DNA of 64,000 nucleotides from Stutzerimonas kunmingensis (GTDB lineage: Bacteria; Pseudomonadota; Gammaproteobacteria; Pseudomonadales; Pseudomonadaceae): assembly GCF_021432085.1 (NCBI RefSeq), contig NZ_CP090366.1, positions 4,588,001 to 4,652,000 on the forward strand. The letters run 5' to 3'. Shown here piece after piece: positions 17,450-27,934 of the stretch. A model generated the notes under the pieces. It saw only the letters and a program-made list of their open reading frames with translations, had not been told where the DNA came from and made no database searches. Each line of letters begins with the position of its first letter. Position 1 is the stretch's first letter. The translations under genes were made by a program, and so were the position numbers.

Positions 17450-18526
17450 ATGAAAGCGCCAGCCCAGAAAAATCTTCGACGGGTGCTGTTCGCGCTCGTC
17501 GCGCTCGTGGTAATCGGCCTGCTGGCATGGTCGGAGTTGCGCACGGATGGCTTGGGCGAGGGCTTTGCCAGCGGCAACGGCCGGATCGAGGCCACCGAGA
17601 TCGATGTGGCGACCAAGCTCGGTGGGCGCATCCGCGAGATCACCGTCGACGAGGGCGACTTCGTCCAGCCGGGCCAGATCATCGCGCGCATGGATACCGA
17701 AGTGCTCGACGCCCAGCTCAACCAGGCCCGCGCCCAGGTGCGCCAGGCGGAAAACGCCATACTCACCGCCCAGGCGCTGGTTACCCAGCGCGAGAGCGAG
17801 AAGGCCACGGCCGAAGCGGTGGTGCTGCAACGGCGCGCCGAGCTGACCGCCGCGCAGAAACGCCACCAACGTACCAAGACGCTGGTCGACCGCAACGCCA
17901 TGCCGCGCCAGCAGTTGGACGACGACCTTGCCGCCATGCAGAGCGCCCAGGCCGCGCTGGCCGCCTCCCGCGCACAGGTGCTGTCCGCCGACGCCGGTAT
18001 CGCCGCCGCCAGGTCCCAGGTCATCGAAGCGCAATCTGCACTGGAGGCAGCACAGGCCAGCGTGGTTCGGCTGCAAGCGGACATCACGGATAGCGAACTG
18101 AAGACCGATCGCGTGGCGCGCGTGCAGTACCGCGTGGCGCAACCGGGCGAGGTACTCGGCGCCGGCGGCAAGCTGCTCAATCTGGTCGACCTGGCCGACG
18201 TCTACATGACCTTCTTCCTCCCCGAGCGCCAGGCCGGCCGGGTGGCGATGGGCAGCGAGGTGCGCCTGGTGATCGATGCGGCGCCACAGTACGTGATTCC
18301 CGCCAAGGTCACTTATGTCGCCAGCGTCGCGCAGTTCACGCCGAAGACGGTGGAAACCGAGAGCGAGCGCGAGAAGCTGATGTTCCGGGTCAAGGCGCGG
18401 ATCGATCCGGAACTCCTGAGAAAACACATGGAGCAGGTCAAGACCGGGCTGCCCGGCATGGCTTATCTGAAGCTAGACGCTGACACCGAATGGCCGGCGC
18501 ACCTGCAGATCAATGTCGGCAAATGA
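17450..18526 (+). CDS. yhiI: HlyD-family membrane fusion protein (YhiI-like)
   Basis: A 358-residue periplasmic adaptor. One N-terminal membrane helix (residues ~12-32) is followed by a biotinyl-lipoyl half-motif ([32 protein letters not shown]), a long coiled-coil hairpin (residues ~80-210, rich in Ala, Gln and Arg), and the second lipoyl half and beta barrel. AAGGA precedes the ATG. It would bridge the exporter formed by the two downstream genes to an outer-membrane factor, which is not encoded here. The order adaptor, double ATPase-permease, permease matches E. coli yhiI-rbbA-yhhJ. Its stop overlaps the next ATG as ATGA. Cargo is unknown. Confidence 0.88.
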   Translation: MKAPAQKNLRRVLFALVALVVIGLLAWSELRTDGLGEGFASGNGRIEATEIDVATKLGGRIREITVDEGDFVQPGQIIARMDTEVLDAQLNQARAQVRQAENAILTAQALVTQRESEKATAEAVVLQRRAELTAAQKRHQRTKTLVDRNAMPRQQLDDDLAAMQSAQAALAASRAQVLSADAGIAAARSQVIEAQSALEAAQASVVRLQADITDSELKTDRVARVQYRVAQPGEVLGAGGKLLNLVDLADVYMTFFLPERQAGRVAMGSEVRLVIDAAPQYVIPAKVTYVASVAQFTPKTVETESEREKLMFRVKARIDPELLRKHMEQVKTGLPGMAYLKLDADTEWPAHLQINVGK

Positions 18527-21264
18527 ACCAGTCTCCTGACCCGGTCGCCGTGATCAGCGGAGTCAGCCTGCAGTACGGCAAGACCCGCGCGCTGGATGAC
18601 CTCAGCCTGAGCCTGCCGGCGCGCTGCATGGTCGGCCTGATCGGTCCGGACGGGGTCGGCAAGTCGAGCCTGCTGGCGCTGATCGCCGGTGCGCGCAAGT
18701 TGCAGCAGGGCCAAGTGCAGGTGCTCGACGGCGACATGGGCGATGCCGGCCACCGCCGTGCGGTCTGCCCGCGTATCGCCTACATGCCTCAGGGGCTGGG
18801 CAAGAACCTCTACCCCACGCTGACGGTGTTCGAGAACCTCGAGTTCTTCGGCCGCCTGTTCGGCCAGGACGCCGAGGAACGGCACTGGCGCATCGCCGAA
18901 CTGACCCGCAGCACGGGCCTCGCGCCCTTCGTCGAACGCCCGGCGGGCAAGCTCTCCGGAGGCATGAAGCAGAAGCTCGGCCTCTGCTGCGCACTGATCC
19001 ACGATCCCGACCTGCTGATTCTCGATGAGCCCACCACCGGCGTCGATCCACTGTCGCGCGCGCAGTTCTGGGAACTGATCGAACGCATCCGCCACGAGCG
19101 CCCGCAGATGAGCGTATTGGTCGCTACCGCCTACATGGACGAGGCGCAGCGCTTCGACCATCTGGTGGCGATGGACGCCGGCAAGGTGCTGGCCACCGGC
19201 ACACCGGCCGAGCTGCTGGCGCGCACCGGCAGCGACTCGCTGGAGCAGGCCTTTATCCGCCTCCTGCCGGAAGCCAAGCGCAGCCAGCATCGTGAACTGG
19301 TCATTCCACCACAGCCGCACAGTGACAGCATCGCCATCGAGGCTCACGGCCTGACCATGCGTTTCGGCGATTTCGTCGCGGTGGACCAGGTCAATTTCCG
19401 CATCTCCCGCGGCGAAATCTTCGGCTTCCTCGGCTCCAATGGCTGCGGCAAGACCACCACCATGAAGATGCTCACCGGCCTGCAGCCGGCCAGCGAGGGC
19501 GACGCCCTGCTGTTCGGCAAACCGGTGGACCCGCACGACATGCAGACCCGCCAACGCGTCGGCTACATGTCCCAGGCCTTCTCGCTGTACAGCGAGCTGA
19601 CCGTGCGGCAGAACCTCGAGCTGCATGCGCGACTGTTCCACCTGCCGGCGGAGCGGCGCGCCACGCGCATTCAGGAGATGCTCACCCGCTTCGATCTCAC
19701 CGGCGATGCCGAAAGCCTGCCCAGCAGCCTGCCGCTGGGCGTGCGCCAGCGCCTGTCGCTGGCCGTGGCGGTGATCCACAACCCGGAAATCCTCATCCTC
19801 GACGAGCCCACCTCCGGGGTCGATCCGGTGGCGCGCGATGGCTTCTGGGAGTTGCTGGTGCAGCTGTCGCGCGAGGACGGCGTGACCATCTTCATCTCCA
19901 CCCATTTCATGAACGAGGCACTGCGCTGCGACCGCATCTCGCTGATGCATGCCGGACGGGTGCTCGATAGCGACACGCCGCAGGCGCTGATGGCCAAGCG
20001 CGGCCTGCCGACGCTGGAAGAGACCTTTATCGCCTACCTGGAAGAGGCCGCCGCCGCGCATGCCGCCGACCAGCCAGCAGCGACAACCGCCGCAACGGGA
20101 AATCCCACCCAGCCGACAGGCAATAGCGGCCGCCAGGCCCGCTTCAGCATTCGCCGCCTGCTCAGCTACACCCGCCGCGAAGCCATGGAGCTGCGCCGCG
20201 ACCCGATTCGGGCGACGCTGGCGATGCTCGGCAGCGTGCTGCTGATGTTCATCATGGGCTACGGCGTCAGCTTCGACGTGGAGAACCTGACCTACGCCGT
20301 GCTCGACCGCGACCAGACCACCACCAGCCAGCACTACCTGCTGAACATGGCCGGCTCGCGCTACTTCATCGAACAGGCGCCGCTGGCCAACCATGCCGAG
20401 CTGGACCAGCGCATGCGCAGCAACGACATCAGCCTGGCGGTGGAGATTCCGCCGAATTTCGGCCGCGACCTCAAGCGCGGCGCTGTGCCGCAAGTCGCGT
20501 TCTGGATCGATGGCGCCATGCCGATGCGCGCCGACACCATCAAGGGCTATGTGCAAGGCATCCACCTTAACTACCTGCAGCAGCTGGCCCGCGAGGCGGG
20601 CGTCGACGGGCAACTGGCACCGGCTGACGTGGCCATTCGTTATCGCTACAACCCGGACGTGCAGAGCCTGCCAGCCATGGCACCGGCGATGATCCCGCTG
20701 CTCCTGATGATGATCCCGGCGATGCTCACTGCCCTGGGCGTGGTGCGCGAAAAGGAACTGGGCTCGATCACCAATTTCTACGTCACGCCGACCACCCGCC
20801 TGGAATTCCTGCTCGGCAAGCAACTGCCCTATATCGCTCTGGGCATGTTCAATTTCGCCACCCTGGCGCTGCTGGCGGTGTTCGTCTTCGGTATTCCGAT
20901 CAAGGGCAGCATCCTCACCCTCTGCCTTGGCGCGCTGCTCTACGTGACCTGCGCCACCGGCCTGGGCCTGCTGATGTCGTCGATATTGAACAGCCAGATC
21001 GCGGCGATCTTCGGCACCACCATCGTCACCCTGCTGCCGGCCATCCAGTTCTCCGGACTGATCCATCCGGTTTCTGCGATGGAAGGTGCCGGTGCCTTCA
21101 TCGGCAAACTCTACCCGACCAGCCACTTCCTGATCATCAGCCGCGGGGTGTTCTCCAAGTCGCTGGGGCTGGCGGAGCTGTACCCCTATTTCATTCCCAT
21201 GCTGCTGGCGATCCCGCTGCTGACCCTGCTCAGCGTCGCCGGCCTGCGCAAGCAGGAGAAATGA
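18523..21264 (+). CDS. rbbA: RbbA-like double ABC ATPase fused to ABC-2 permease
   Basis: A 913-residue fusion. ABC domain 1 has Walker [12 protein letters not shown], signature [10 protein letters not shown] and Walker [17 protein letters not shown] domain 2 has Walker [11 protein letters not shown] and Walker [14 protein letters not shown], but its signature is [10 protein letters not shown] instead of LSGGQ, so one composite ATP site is probably weak. A linker rich in Ala and Thr at about residues 510-540 leads to a C-terminal ABC-2 permease with about six helices. In E. coli RbbA was described as a ribosome-associated ATPase, but the genetic context here is clearly that of an exporter. 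The start at ATG 18523 overlaps the adaptor's stop. Confidence 0.9.
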   Translation: MNQSPDPVAVISGVSLQYGKTRALDDLSLSLPARCMVGLIGPDGVGKSSLLALIAGARKLQQGQVQVLDGDMGDAGHRRAVCPRIAYMPQGLGKNLYPTLTVFENLEFFGRLFGQDAEERHWRIAELTRSTGLAPFVERPAGKLSGGMKQKLGLCCALIHDPDLLILDEPTTGVDPLSRAQFWELIERIRHERPQMSVLVATAYMDEAQRFDHLVAMDAGKVLATGTPAELLARTGSDSLEQAFIRLLPEAKRSQHRELVIPPQPHSDSIAIEAHGLTMRFGDFVAVDQVNFRISRGEIFGFLGSNGCGKTTTMKMLTGLQPASEGDALLFGKPVDPHDMQTRQRVGYMSQAFSLYSELTVRQNLELHARLFHLPAERRATRIQEMLTRFDLTGDAESLPSSLPLGVRQRLSLAVAVIHNPEILILDEPTSGVDPVARDGFWELLVQLSREDGVTIFISTHFMNEALRCDRISLMHAGRVLDSDTPQALMAKRGLPTLEETFIAYLEEAAAAHAADQPAATTAATGNPTQPTGNSGRQARFSIRRLLSYTRREAMELRRDPIRATLAMLGSVLLMFIMGYGVSFDVENLTYAVLDRDQTTTSQHYLLNMAGSRYFIEQAPLANHAELDQRMRSNDISLAVEIPPNFGRDLKRGAVPQVAFWIDGAMPMRADTIKGYVQGIHLNYLQQLAREAGVDGQLAPADVAIRYRYNPDVQSLPAMAPAMIPLLLMMIPAMLTALGVVREKELGSITNFYVTPTTRLEFLLGKQLPYIALGMFNFATLALLAVFVFGIPIKGSILTLCLGALLYVTCATGLGLLMSSILNSQIAAIFGTTIVTLLPAIQFSGLIHPVSAMEGAGAFIGKLYPTSHFLIISRGVFSKSLGLAELYPYFIPMLLAIPLLTLLSVAGLRKQEK

Positions 21265-21265
21265 C

Positions 21266-22393
21266 ATGGGCGGCCTGCGACGCAAACTCGGCAACATCTT
21301 CCAGCTCGGCCTCAAGGAACTGCGCAGCCTCTACCGTGACCCGGCGATGCTGGTGCTGATCATCTATTCATTCACCCTGGCCATCTACGAAGGCGCCACC
21401 GCGATCCCCGAGGCGCCACATCGGGCTAGCATCGCGGTGGTCGACGAGGATCGCTCACAAGCCTCGCGGCGCATCATCAATGCCTTCCAGCTGCCCTACT
21501 TCATCGAACCGAAAGCCATCACCCTGCAGGAGATGGACAGCGGCATGGACGATGGCCTCTACACCTTCACCTTGAACATTCCGCCACGCTTCCAGCAGGA
21601 CCTGCTCGCCGGCCGCCAGCCGACCATCCAGCTCAACGTCGATGCCACCCAGGTCAGCCAGGCCTTCACCGGCGCCGGGCACATTCAGCAGATCATCGCC
21701 AGCGAGACCGCCGAGTTCGTTCGCCGCTATCGCAGCAGTGACGCGCTGCCCGTCGAGGCGGTGGTGCGCACGGCGTTCAACCCCAACCTCAGCCGGGCCT
21801 GGTTCGGCGCGGTGAACGAGGTGATCAACCAGATCACCATGCTGGCGATCATCCTTACCGGCGCGGCGCTGATCCGCGAACGCGAGCACGGCACCATCGA
21901 ACACCTGCTGGTGATGCCGGTGACCCCATTCGAAATCATGGTCGGCAAGGTCTGGGCGATGGGCCTGGTGGTGCTGGCCGCAGCGGCGTTCGCCCTGCGC
22001 TTCGTGGTGGAAGGCTGGCTGGATATCCCGATCCAGGGCTCGCTGTGGCTGTTCGCCGGCGGCGCGGCGCTGCACCTGTTCGCCGCCACCTCGATGGGCA
22101 TCTTCTTCGGCACGGTGGCGCGCTCCATGCCGCAACTGGGCCTCTTGGTGATCCTCACGCTGATTCCGCTGCAAATCCTCTCCGGCGGGGTGACGCCGCG
22201 CGAGAGCATGCCGGAGCTGGTGCAGAACATCATGCTGGTGGCACCCACCACGCATTTCGTCGAGCTGGCCCAAGCGATCCTGTTCCGCAGCGCCGGCCCA
22301 TCCATCGTCTGGCCACAGCTGCTCGCGCTGGGCGTGATCGGCACGGTGTTCTTTCTTGGCGCGCTATCGCGACTACGGGTGTCGTTGCGCTAG
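21266..22393 (+). CDS. yhhJ: ABC-2 type permease (YhhJ-like)
   Basis: A 375-residue membrane protein of the ABC-2 family. It has an N-terminal helix (MLVLIIYSFTLAIYEGA), a large periplasmic domain to about residue 175, and five further helices, with the family motifs REREHGTIEHLLVMPVTPFEIMVGKVWA and SMPQLGLLVILTLIPLQILSGGVTPRESMP. It begins one base after the rbbA stop and completes the exporter. No terminator is obvious immediately downstream. Substrate is unknown; YhhJ-type systems are often proposed to export drugs or small amphiphiles. Confidence 0.88.
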   Translation: MGGLRRKLGNIFQLGLKELRSLYRDPAMLVLIIYSFTLAIYEGATAIPEAPHRASIAVVDEDRSQASRRIINAFQLPYFIEPKAITLQEMDSGMDDGLYTFTLNIPPRFQQDLLAGRQPTIQLNVDATQVSQAFTGAGHIQQIIASETAEFVRRYRSSDALPVEAVVRTAFNPNLSRAWFGAVNEVINQITMLAIILTGAALIREREHGTIEHLLVMPVTPFEIMVGKVWAMGLVVLAAAAFALRFVVEGWLDIPIQGSLWLFAGGAALHLFAATSMGIFFGTVARSMPQLGLLVILTLIPLQILSGGVTPRESMPELVQNIMLVAPTTHFVELAQAILFRSAGPSIVWPQLLALGVIGTVFFLGALSRLRVSLR

Positions 22394-22607
22394 CGGCTAC
22401 GCTTCCTTCAATACGCCCGCCTCGCCAGGCCAACCGCTCTAGCCCAGAGCTTTATGGCATCACGCCAGCATCCTGTGTTTATGTTGGTAACCACACGGTT
22501 ACCCAACGCCCCGAAGCGCTCGGGAATTTTTGTATCAGTGGCCGGTCTATCGTGCCGACATGCTAAGAGCCTGACGCTCGACAGCGCGCCAAGGAAGCCC
22601 CATCACT

Positions 22608-23678
22608 ATGCGCATTCTCGTTACTGGCGGAGCCGGATTCATCGGCTCCGCACTGATCCGCCATCTCATTCTCGATACCGAGCACAGCGTGCTCAACCTG
22701 GACAAACTGACCTATGCCGGCAACCTGGAGTCGCTGGCAGCCGTGGAAGACAACCCGCGCTATCAGTTCCTCCAGGCCGACATCGCCGATCGTGAGCGGG
22801 TCAGCGAGGCGCTGCTGGAGTTCCAGCCGGACGCCATCATGCATCTGGCCGCCGAGTCCCACGTCGACCGCTCCATCGACGGCCCGGCCGAATTCATCCA
22901 GACCAACATCGTCGGCACCTATCAGCTGCTCGAGGCCACCCGCGCCTACTGGCAGAGCCTGCCGGTCGAGCGTCGCGAGGCCTTCCGCTTCCACCACATC
23001 TCCACCGACGAGGTCTACGGCGACCTGCATGGCGTCGACGACCTGTTCACCGAGACCACACCCTACGCGCCCAGCTCGCCCTACTCGGCCAGCAAGGCCT
23101 CGTCGGATCACCTGGTGCGCGCCTGGCAGCGTACCTACGGGCTGCCGGTGCTGATCACCAACTGCTCGAACAACTATGGCCCGTATCACTTCCCCGAGAA
23201 GCTGATCCCACTGGTCATCCTCAATGCCCTCGATGGCAAGCCGCTGCCGGTCTATGGCGATGGCTCGCAGATCCGCGACTGGCTGTTCGTCGAAGACCAC
23301 GCCCGCGCGCTGTTCAAGGTGGTTAGCGAAGGTGTGGTCGGCGAAACCTACAACATCGGCGGCCACAACGAGCAGAAGAACATCGAGGTGGTGCGCGGTA
23401 TCTGCGCACTGCTGGAAGAGCTGGCGCCGAGCAAGCCTGCCGGGCTTGCGCGCTATGAAGACCTGATCACCTTCGTCAAGGATCGCCCGGGCCACGACCT
23501 GCGCTACGCCATCGACGCCAGCAAGATCGAGCGCGAGCTCGGCTGGGTGCCGCAGGAAACCTTCCAGACCGGCCTGCGCAAGACCGTGCAGTGGTACCTG
23601 GAAAACCTCGAATGGTGCCGTCGCGTTCAGGACGGCAGCTATCAACGCGAGCGCCTTGGCGCCCTGGAGAACGCATGA
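22608..23678 (+). CDS. rmlB: dTDP-glucose 4,6-dehydratase
   Basis: A 356-residue short-chain dehydrogenase/reductase that converts dTDP-glucose to dTDP-4-keto-6-deoxyglucose, step two of dTDP-L-rhamnose synthesis. The NAD-binding motif is [15 protein letters not shown] at the N terminus; the catalytic Tyr-Lys pair is in [13 protein letters not shown], and STDEVYG holds the Thr-Asp-Glu triad. AGGAAG lies upstream of the ATG. The 214-bp gap before it contains a GGTAACC-ACAC-GGTTACC inverted repeat at 22486-22503 that may be regulatory or structural. It leads a four-gene set in which every junction overlaps as ATGA. Confidence 0.97.
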   Translation: MRILVTGGAGFIGSALIRHLILDTEHSVLNLDKLTYAGNLESLAAVEDNPRYQFLQADIADRERVSEALLEFQPDAIMHLAAESHVDRSIDGPAEFIQTNIVGTYQLLEATRAYWQSLPVERREAFRFHHISTDEVYGDLHGVDDLFTETTPYAPSSPYSASKASSDHLVRAWQRTYGLPVLITNCSNNYGPYHFPEKLIPLVILNALDGKPLPVYGDGSQIRDWLFVEDHARALFKVVSEGVVGETYNIGGHNEQKNIEVVRGICALLEELAPSKPAGLARYEDLITFVKDRPGHDLRYAIDASKIERELGWVPQETFQTGLRKTVQWYLENLEWCRRVQDGSYQRERLGALENA

Positions 23679-24547
23679 AAGGAATCATCCTCGCCGGAGG
23701 CTCCGGCACCCGTCTGCACCCCATCACCCTTGGCGTATCCAAGCAGCTCTTGCCGATCTACGACAAGCCGATGGCCTACTACCCGATTTCGGTGCTGATG
23801 CTCGCTGGCATCCGCGACATCCTGCTGATTTCCACCCCGCAGGACCTGCCTCAGTACAAGAACCTGCTGGGCGACGGTAGCCAGTTCGGGGTCAACTTCA
23901 GCTATGCCGAGCAGCCCTCGCCGGATGGCCTGGCGCAGGCCTTCCTGATCGGTGAAGAATTCATCGGCGATGATTCGGTGTGCCTGATCCTCGGCGACAA
24001 CATCTTCCACGGCCAGCACTTCACCGAGAAGCTGCAGCGTGCCGCGGCCCAGCCAAGCGGCGCCACGGTGTTCGGCTACTGGGTCAAGGACCCGGAGCGC
24101 TTCGGCGTCATCGACTTCGATGAGAGCGGCAAGGCACTGTCCATCGAAGAGAAGCCGAAGAAGCCGAAGTCCAGCTACGCGGTGACCGGCCTGTACTTCT
24201 ACGACAACGACGTCATCGAGATCGCCAAGTCGATCAAGCCCTCGCCACGCGGCGAGCTGGAGATCACCGACGTCAATATGGCCTACCTCGAACGCGGCGA
24301 CCTCAACGTCGAGCGCTTCGGCCGTGGCTTCGCCTGGCTCGACACCGGTACCCACGACAGCCTGCTGGAAGCCTCGCAGTACGTGCAGACCATCGAGCAT
24401 CGCCAGGGTCTTAAGGTCGCCTGTCTGGAAGAGATCGCCTACCAGAACAAGTGGATCGACCGCGAGCAGCTGCTGCGCCGCGCCGACGCTCTGGGCAAGA
24501 CCGGCTACGGCCAGTACCTGTTCAAGCTGGCGGGTGAAGACGCATGA
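23675..24547 (+). CDS. rmlA: Glucose-1-phosphate thymidylyltransferase
   Basis: A 290-residue nucleotidyltransferase making dTDP-glucose from dTTP and glucose-1-phosphate, the first and feedback-regulated step of the pathway. The nucleotide-binding signature [20 protein letters not shown] is at residues 8-27 and the metal-binding aspartate is in [16 protein letters not shown] appears here as [10 protein letters not shown]. The real start is the ATG at 23675, overlapping the rmlB stop, although the frame is open upstream. Length is normal for RmlA. Confidence 0.97.
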   Translation: MKGIILAGGSGTRLHPITLGVSKQLLPIYDKPMAYYPISVLMLAGIRDILLISTPQDLPQYKNLLGDGSQFGVNFSYAEQPSPDGLAQAFLIGEEFIGDDSVCLILGDNIFHGQHFTEKLQRAAAQPSGATVFGYWVKDPERFGVIDFDESGKALSIEEKPKKPKSSYAVTGLYFYDNDVIEIAKSIKPSPRGELEITDVNMAYLERGDLNVERFGRGFAWLDTGTHDSLLEASQYVQTIEHRQGLKVACLEEIAYQNKWIDREQLLRRADALGKTGYGQYLFKLAGEDA

Positions 24548-25089
24548 AGGTCGTCGAAACCAGCATTCCCGACGTACTGATCATCGAGCCCAAGGTCTTC
24601 GGCGACGAACGCGGTTTCTTCTACGAGAGCTTCAACGCGGCCGCTTTCGAAGCGGCCACGGGGCTCAAGCGCCAGTTCGTCCAGGACAACCACTCCAAAT
24701 CCCAGCGCGGCGTGCTGCGCGGTCTGCACTACCAGATCCAGCAGCCGCAGGGGAAACTGGTGCGCGTGGTGGCCGGCGAGGTGTTCGACGTCGCTGTCGA
24801 TCTGCGCAAGAGCTCACCGAGCTTCGGACGCTGGTTCGGCACTCACCTGAGTGCGCAGAACCAGCACCAGCTGTGGATCCCCGAAGGTTTCGCGCATGGC
24901 TTCGTGGTGCTCAGCGAAAGCGCCGAATTCCTCTACAAGACCACCGACTACTACGCGCCGGAGCACGAGCGCAGCCTGTTGTGGAACGATCCGGAGCTCG
25001 GCATCGAATGGCCGTTCGACGAAGCACCGCAACTGTCCGCGAAGGACCAGGCTGGCAAGCGCCTCAGCGACGCGGAGCTGTTTCCATGA
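24544..25089 (+). CDS. rmlC: dTDP-4-dehydrorhamnose 3,5-epimerase
   Basis: A 181-residue cupin enzyme performing the double epimerisation of dTDP-4-keto-6-deoxyglucose. Family motifs include [31 protein letters not shown] (with the catalytic His), [15 protein letters not shown] and [26 protein letters not shown]. The length is typical. It overlaps rmlA and rmlD by four bases each. Confidence 0.97.
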   Translation: MKVVETSIPDVLIIEPKVFGDERGFFYESFNAAAFEAATGLKRQFVQDNHSKSQRGVLRGLHYQIQQPQGKLVRVVAGEVFDVAVDLRKSSPSFGRWFGTHLSAQNQHQLWIPEGFAHGFVVLSESAEFLYKTTDYYAPEHERSLLWNDPELGIEWPFDEAPQLSAKDQAGKRLSDAELFP

Positions 25090-26000
25090 AAATCCTGATC
25101 ACCGGCAGCAAGGGGCAACTCGCCCGTGAGCTGCAGTTGGAGCTGGCGGGCGCCGGCAAGCTGCTGGCGCTTGGGCACAACGCACTGGACCTGTCCGACT
25201 CGGATCAGGTTCGCGAACAGGTACGCCTGTTGCGGCCGGATCTGATCATCAATGCGGCGGCCTACACCGCCGTCGATCCGGCGGAAAGCCACCGTGAACT
25301 GGCCTTCGCGGTCAACGCACGCGGTCCACAGGTGCTCGCCGAAGAGGCTGCACGTCTTGGCGTGCCGCTGATCCACTATTCCACCGACTATGTGTTCGAC
25401 GGTCGCAAGGCCGAACCCTACTGCGAAGCGGACGTACCGCAACCGCTTAGCGTCTACGGCGCGAGCAAGCTGGCCGGCGAACAAGCGATTCAGGCGGTCG
25501 GCGGCGAATACCTGATCCTGCGTACCAGCTGGGTTTACTCGCAGCACGGCAAGAACTTCCTGCTGACCATGCAGCGCCTGCTGCAGGAGCGCGATGCCCT
25601 GTCGGTGGTCAGCGACGAGATCGGCGCGCCGACCTGGGCCGCCACCATCGCCCGCACCACGGCAGAAATGGTACGCAAGCGAAGTGCAGGCGAAGCAGGC
25701 CCCAGCGGTCTGTATCACCTCACCGCCAGCGGCGAGACCTCCTGGTACGGCTTCGCCTGCAGCATTGCCGAACAGCTTCGCCAGCAGGGCCGTCTGCGCG
25801 CCGAGATCACGCCGATCCTGTCCAAGGACTACCCGACCGCTGCCCAGCGTCCGCTCAATTCCCGCCTGAACTGCGCACGCCTGCAACAGGACTGGGGCAT
25901 CCGCCTGCCGGACTGGGAGACGGCACTGCACGAGTGCCTTGCCCAATCCCGGCACTTCGATGCAGCGAACGCGCCCCAGACCGCTGCAGCCGGTCGCTGA
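25086..26000 (+). CDS. rmlD: dTDP-4-dehydrorhamnose reductase
   Basis: A 304-residue SDR reductase giving dTDP-L-rhamnose, the donor for LPS and other rhamnose-containing glycans. N-terminal TGSKGQLARELQ binds NAD(P)H; the YxxxK pair is in SVYGASKLAGEQ; STDYVFDG and RTSWVYS are family blocks. The start is ATG 25086, overlapping rmlC. Gene order here is B-A-C-D, unlike rmlBDAC of P. aeruginosa, so the cluster was reshuffled or separately acquired. No LPS glycosyltransferase lies beside it in this window. Confidence 0.96.
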   Translation: MKILITGSKGQLARELQLELAGAGKLLALGHNALDLSDSDQVREQVRLLRPDLIINAAAYTAVDPAESHRELAFAVNARGPQVLAEEAARLGVPLIHYSTDYVFDGRKAEPYCEADVPQPLSVYGASKLAGEQAIQAVGGEYLILRTSWVYSQHGKNFLLTMQRLLQERDALSVVSDEIGAPTWAATIARTTAEMVRKRSAGEAGPSGLYHLTASGETSWYGFACSIAEQLRQQGRLRAEITPILSKDYPTAAQRPLNSRLNCARLQQDWGIRLPDWETALHECLAQSRHFDAANAPQTAAAGR

Positions 26001-26125
26001 GGCAACAGCGGCTAGGCCTCACGGCTGCCTCTGCCACTCTGCTCCGATCCGGCCAGCTCGATAAGCGACGCTGAACGCCGGCACGCTCTGCGTGCATAAT
26101 GCGCCCGACATCCAGGCGCCCACGC

Positions 26126-27934
26126 ATGACTGCACTGCATCCACCCCGCCGCCCTCGCTGGCGCAACCTCGCCCTGCTGGCCTTGCTGCTTGCGCCTCTG
26201 CTCTGGCCGCTGCAGCAGCTCGCCGAGCGCTACTACCGCAACGAGCTGACCGAGCAGAATCGTCAGACCCTCGACCTCTACGTCGCCAACCTGCTCGGCA
26301 CGCTGAACCGCTACGAGGTGCTGCCGCGCATCCTCGGCGACCTGCCGGCTTTGCGCGCCGTCCTGCAGCAGGCCGAAGCGCCGGCCGTGCGGGACAATGC
26401 CAATCGCCTGCTCAAACGCCTGCGCAACCAGACCGGGGCCGACGTGATCTATCTGATGAACACGGACGGCAATACCCTGGCGGCCTCCAACTGGGACGAG
26501 GAAGACAGCTTCGTCGACCGCAACTTCGCCTTCCGCCCCTATTTCCGCCAGGCCATGGAAGGTCGCCCGGGGCGTTTCTTCGGCCTAGGCACCACCTCCG
26601 GCAAGCGCGGTTACTACTTCGGCGCCGCCGTGCGCGACGAGCGCGGCATCCTCGGCGTGCTGGTGGTCAAGGTCGACCTCGACCATACCGAGACGCTCTG
26701 GGGCAACACCCCGGAGCAGCTGCTGGTGACCGACAACTTCGGCGTGGTGATTCTCACCTCGCGCCCGGAATGGCGTTTCCGCGCGACCCGCGGGCTGGGC
26801 GTCGACGAGCGCGAACAGATCGCCTTCGATCAGCCCTATCCAACCCTGTATCCACAGGACCTGACGCTGGACATCGATGCCTGGCTGATCCAGAGCCGTG
26901 AGCTCAAGGAGACCGGCTGGACGGTGCGCATCCTCGCGCCGATCAACCTGATCGAGCGACCGGTGCGCACCGTGGTCGCCATCGGCGCCGCCACACTGCT
27001 GGCGCTGCTGCTCTGGATCGGCCTGCTGATGCAGCGCCGCCGGCACTTCATCGAACGTCTGGCGCTGGACACCCAGGCGCGCCAGCAGCTCGAACAGCGC
27101 GTGCTGGAACGCACGCGCGACCTGGAAGCGCTGAACAGCCGGCTCAAGGTCGAGGTACTGGAGCGCGAGCAGGCGCAGCAGGAACTGGTGCGCGCCCAGG
27201 ACGAACTGCTGCAGGCCGGCAAGCTGTCGGCGCTGGGCACCATGTCGGCGAGCATCAGCCACGAACTCAATCAGCCGCTGGCGGCGATCCGCAGCTATGC
27301 CGACAACGCCGGGGTGCTGCTCGACCAGCAGCGCAACGCCGAAGCCCGCGACAACCTGCGGCTGATCAGTGAACTGACCGCGCGCATGGCGTCGATCATC
27401 GCCCACCTGCGCGCCTTCGCCCGTCGCGACCAGCACGCGCCGGAGCGGGTCGCGCTGCAGCCGGCGCTGGACGACGCCCTGGCCCTGCTCGCCAAGCGCC
27501 GCCAGGCCATGGGCGTGGAGCTGATCCGCGACCTGCCGGAGGCCACCCTGTGGGTGCAGGCCGGCGAGACGCGGCTGCGGCAGATCCTCGCCAACCTGCT
27601 GGCCAACGCCCTCGATGCGCTGGCCGAGCGGCCGCAACCGCGACGCATCTGGCTGCGCGCCGAACTGCAGGGTGACGGCGTGTTGCTCAGCCTGCGCGAC
27701 AACGGCCCCGGCTTCAGCGAGGAAGCGTTGCAGCGTGCCCGCGAGCCGTTCTTCACCACCAAGACCAGCGCGCAGGGGCTGGGCCTCGGCCTGGCGATCT
27801 GCGATACCCTCACCCGCGCCTTGGGCGGTGAGCTGCGCATGAGCAACCATCCCGAGGGTGGTGCGCAGCTCGGCCTGTTTCTGCGTTGCGCCGAGCCCGG
27901 CGTCGCCTTCCCCACCGAGGACCATTTTCAATGA
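26126..27934 (+). CDS. dctB: C4-dicarboxylate sensor histidine kinase DctB
   Basis: A membrane histidine kinase of about 602 residues. The first helix is residues ~16-33, a periplasmic double-Cache-like sensor follows (NFAFRPYFRQAMEGRPGRFFGLGTTSGKRGYYF is typical of DctB and is split here across 130-165), then a second helix near 285-305 and a coiled coil. The H box MSASISHELNQPLAAIRSYA places the phospho-acceptor at His379, with N box NLLANALDAL and G boxes DNGPGFS and GLGLGLAI. An alternative ATG at 26099 would add nine residues; it overlaps a CATAAT that could be a -10 element, so I prefer 26126. Its stop overlaps dctD. It should sense succinate, fumarate or malate. Confidence 0.9.
   Translation: MTALHPPRRPRWRNLALLALLLAPLLWPLQQLAERYYRNELTEQNRQTLDLYVANLLGTLNRYEVLPRILGDLPALRAVLQQAEAPAVRDNANRLLKRLRNQTGADVIYLMNTDGNTLAASNWDEEDSFVDRNFAFRPYFRQAMEGRPGRFFGLGTTSGKRGYYFGAAVRDERGILGVLVVKVDLDHTETLWGNTPEQLLVTDNFGVVILTSRPEWRFRATRGLGVDEREQIAFDQPYPTLYPQDLTLDIDAWLIQSRELKETGWTVRILAPINLIERPVRTVVAIGAATLLALLLWIGLLMQRRRHFIERLALDTQARQQLEQRVLERTRDLEALNSRLKVEVLEREQAQQELVRAQDELLQAGKLSALGTMSASISHELNQPLAAIRSYADNAGVLLDQQRNAEARDNLRLISELTARMASIIAHLRAFARRDQHAPERVALQPALDDALALLAKRRQAMGVELIRDLPEATLWVQAGETRLRQILANLLANALDALAERPQPRRIWLRAELQGDGVLLSLRDNGPGFSEEALQRAREPFFTTKTSAQGLGLGLAICDTLTRALGGELRMSNHPEGGAQLGLFLRCAEPGVAFPTEDHFQ

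Noticed and set aside
18463-21315. 950-codon open frame on the minus strand
   Set aside because: It lies entirely opposite rbbA, has low-complexity His/Gln/Ala/Gly-rich translation and no domain; a typical antisense shadow of a GC-rich gene.
22486-22503. Operator or terminator upstream of rmlB
   Set aside because: The GGTAACC inverted repeat is real, but there is no T-run and no known regulator match, so no function is claimed.
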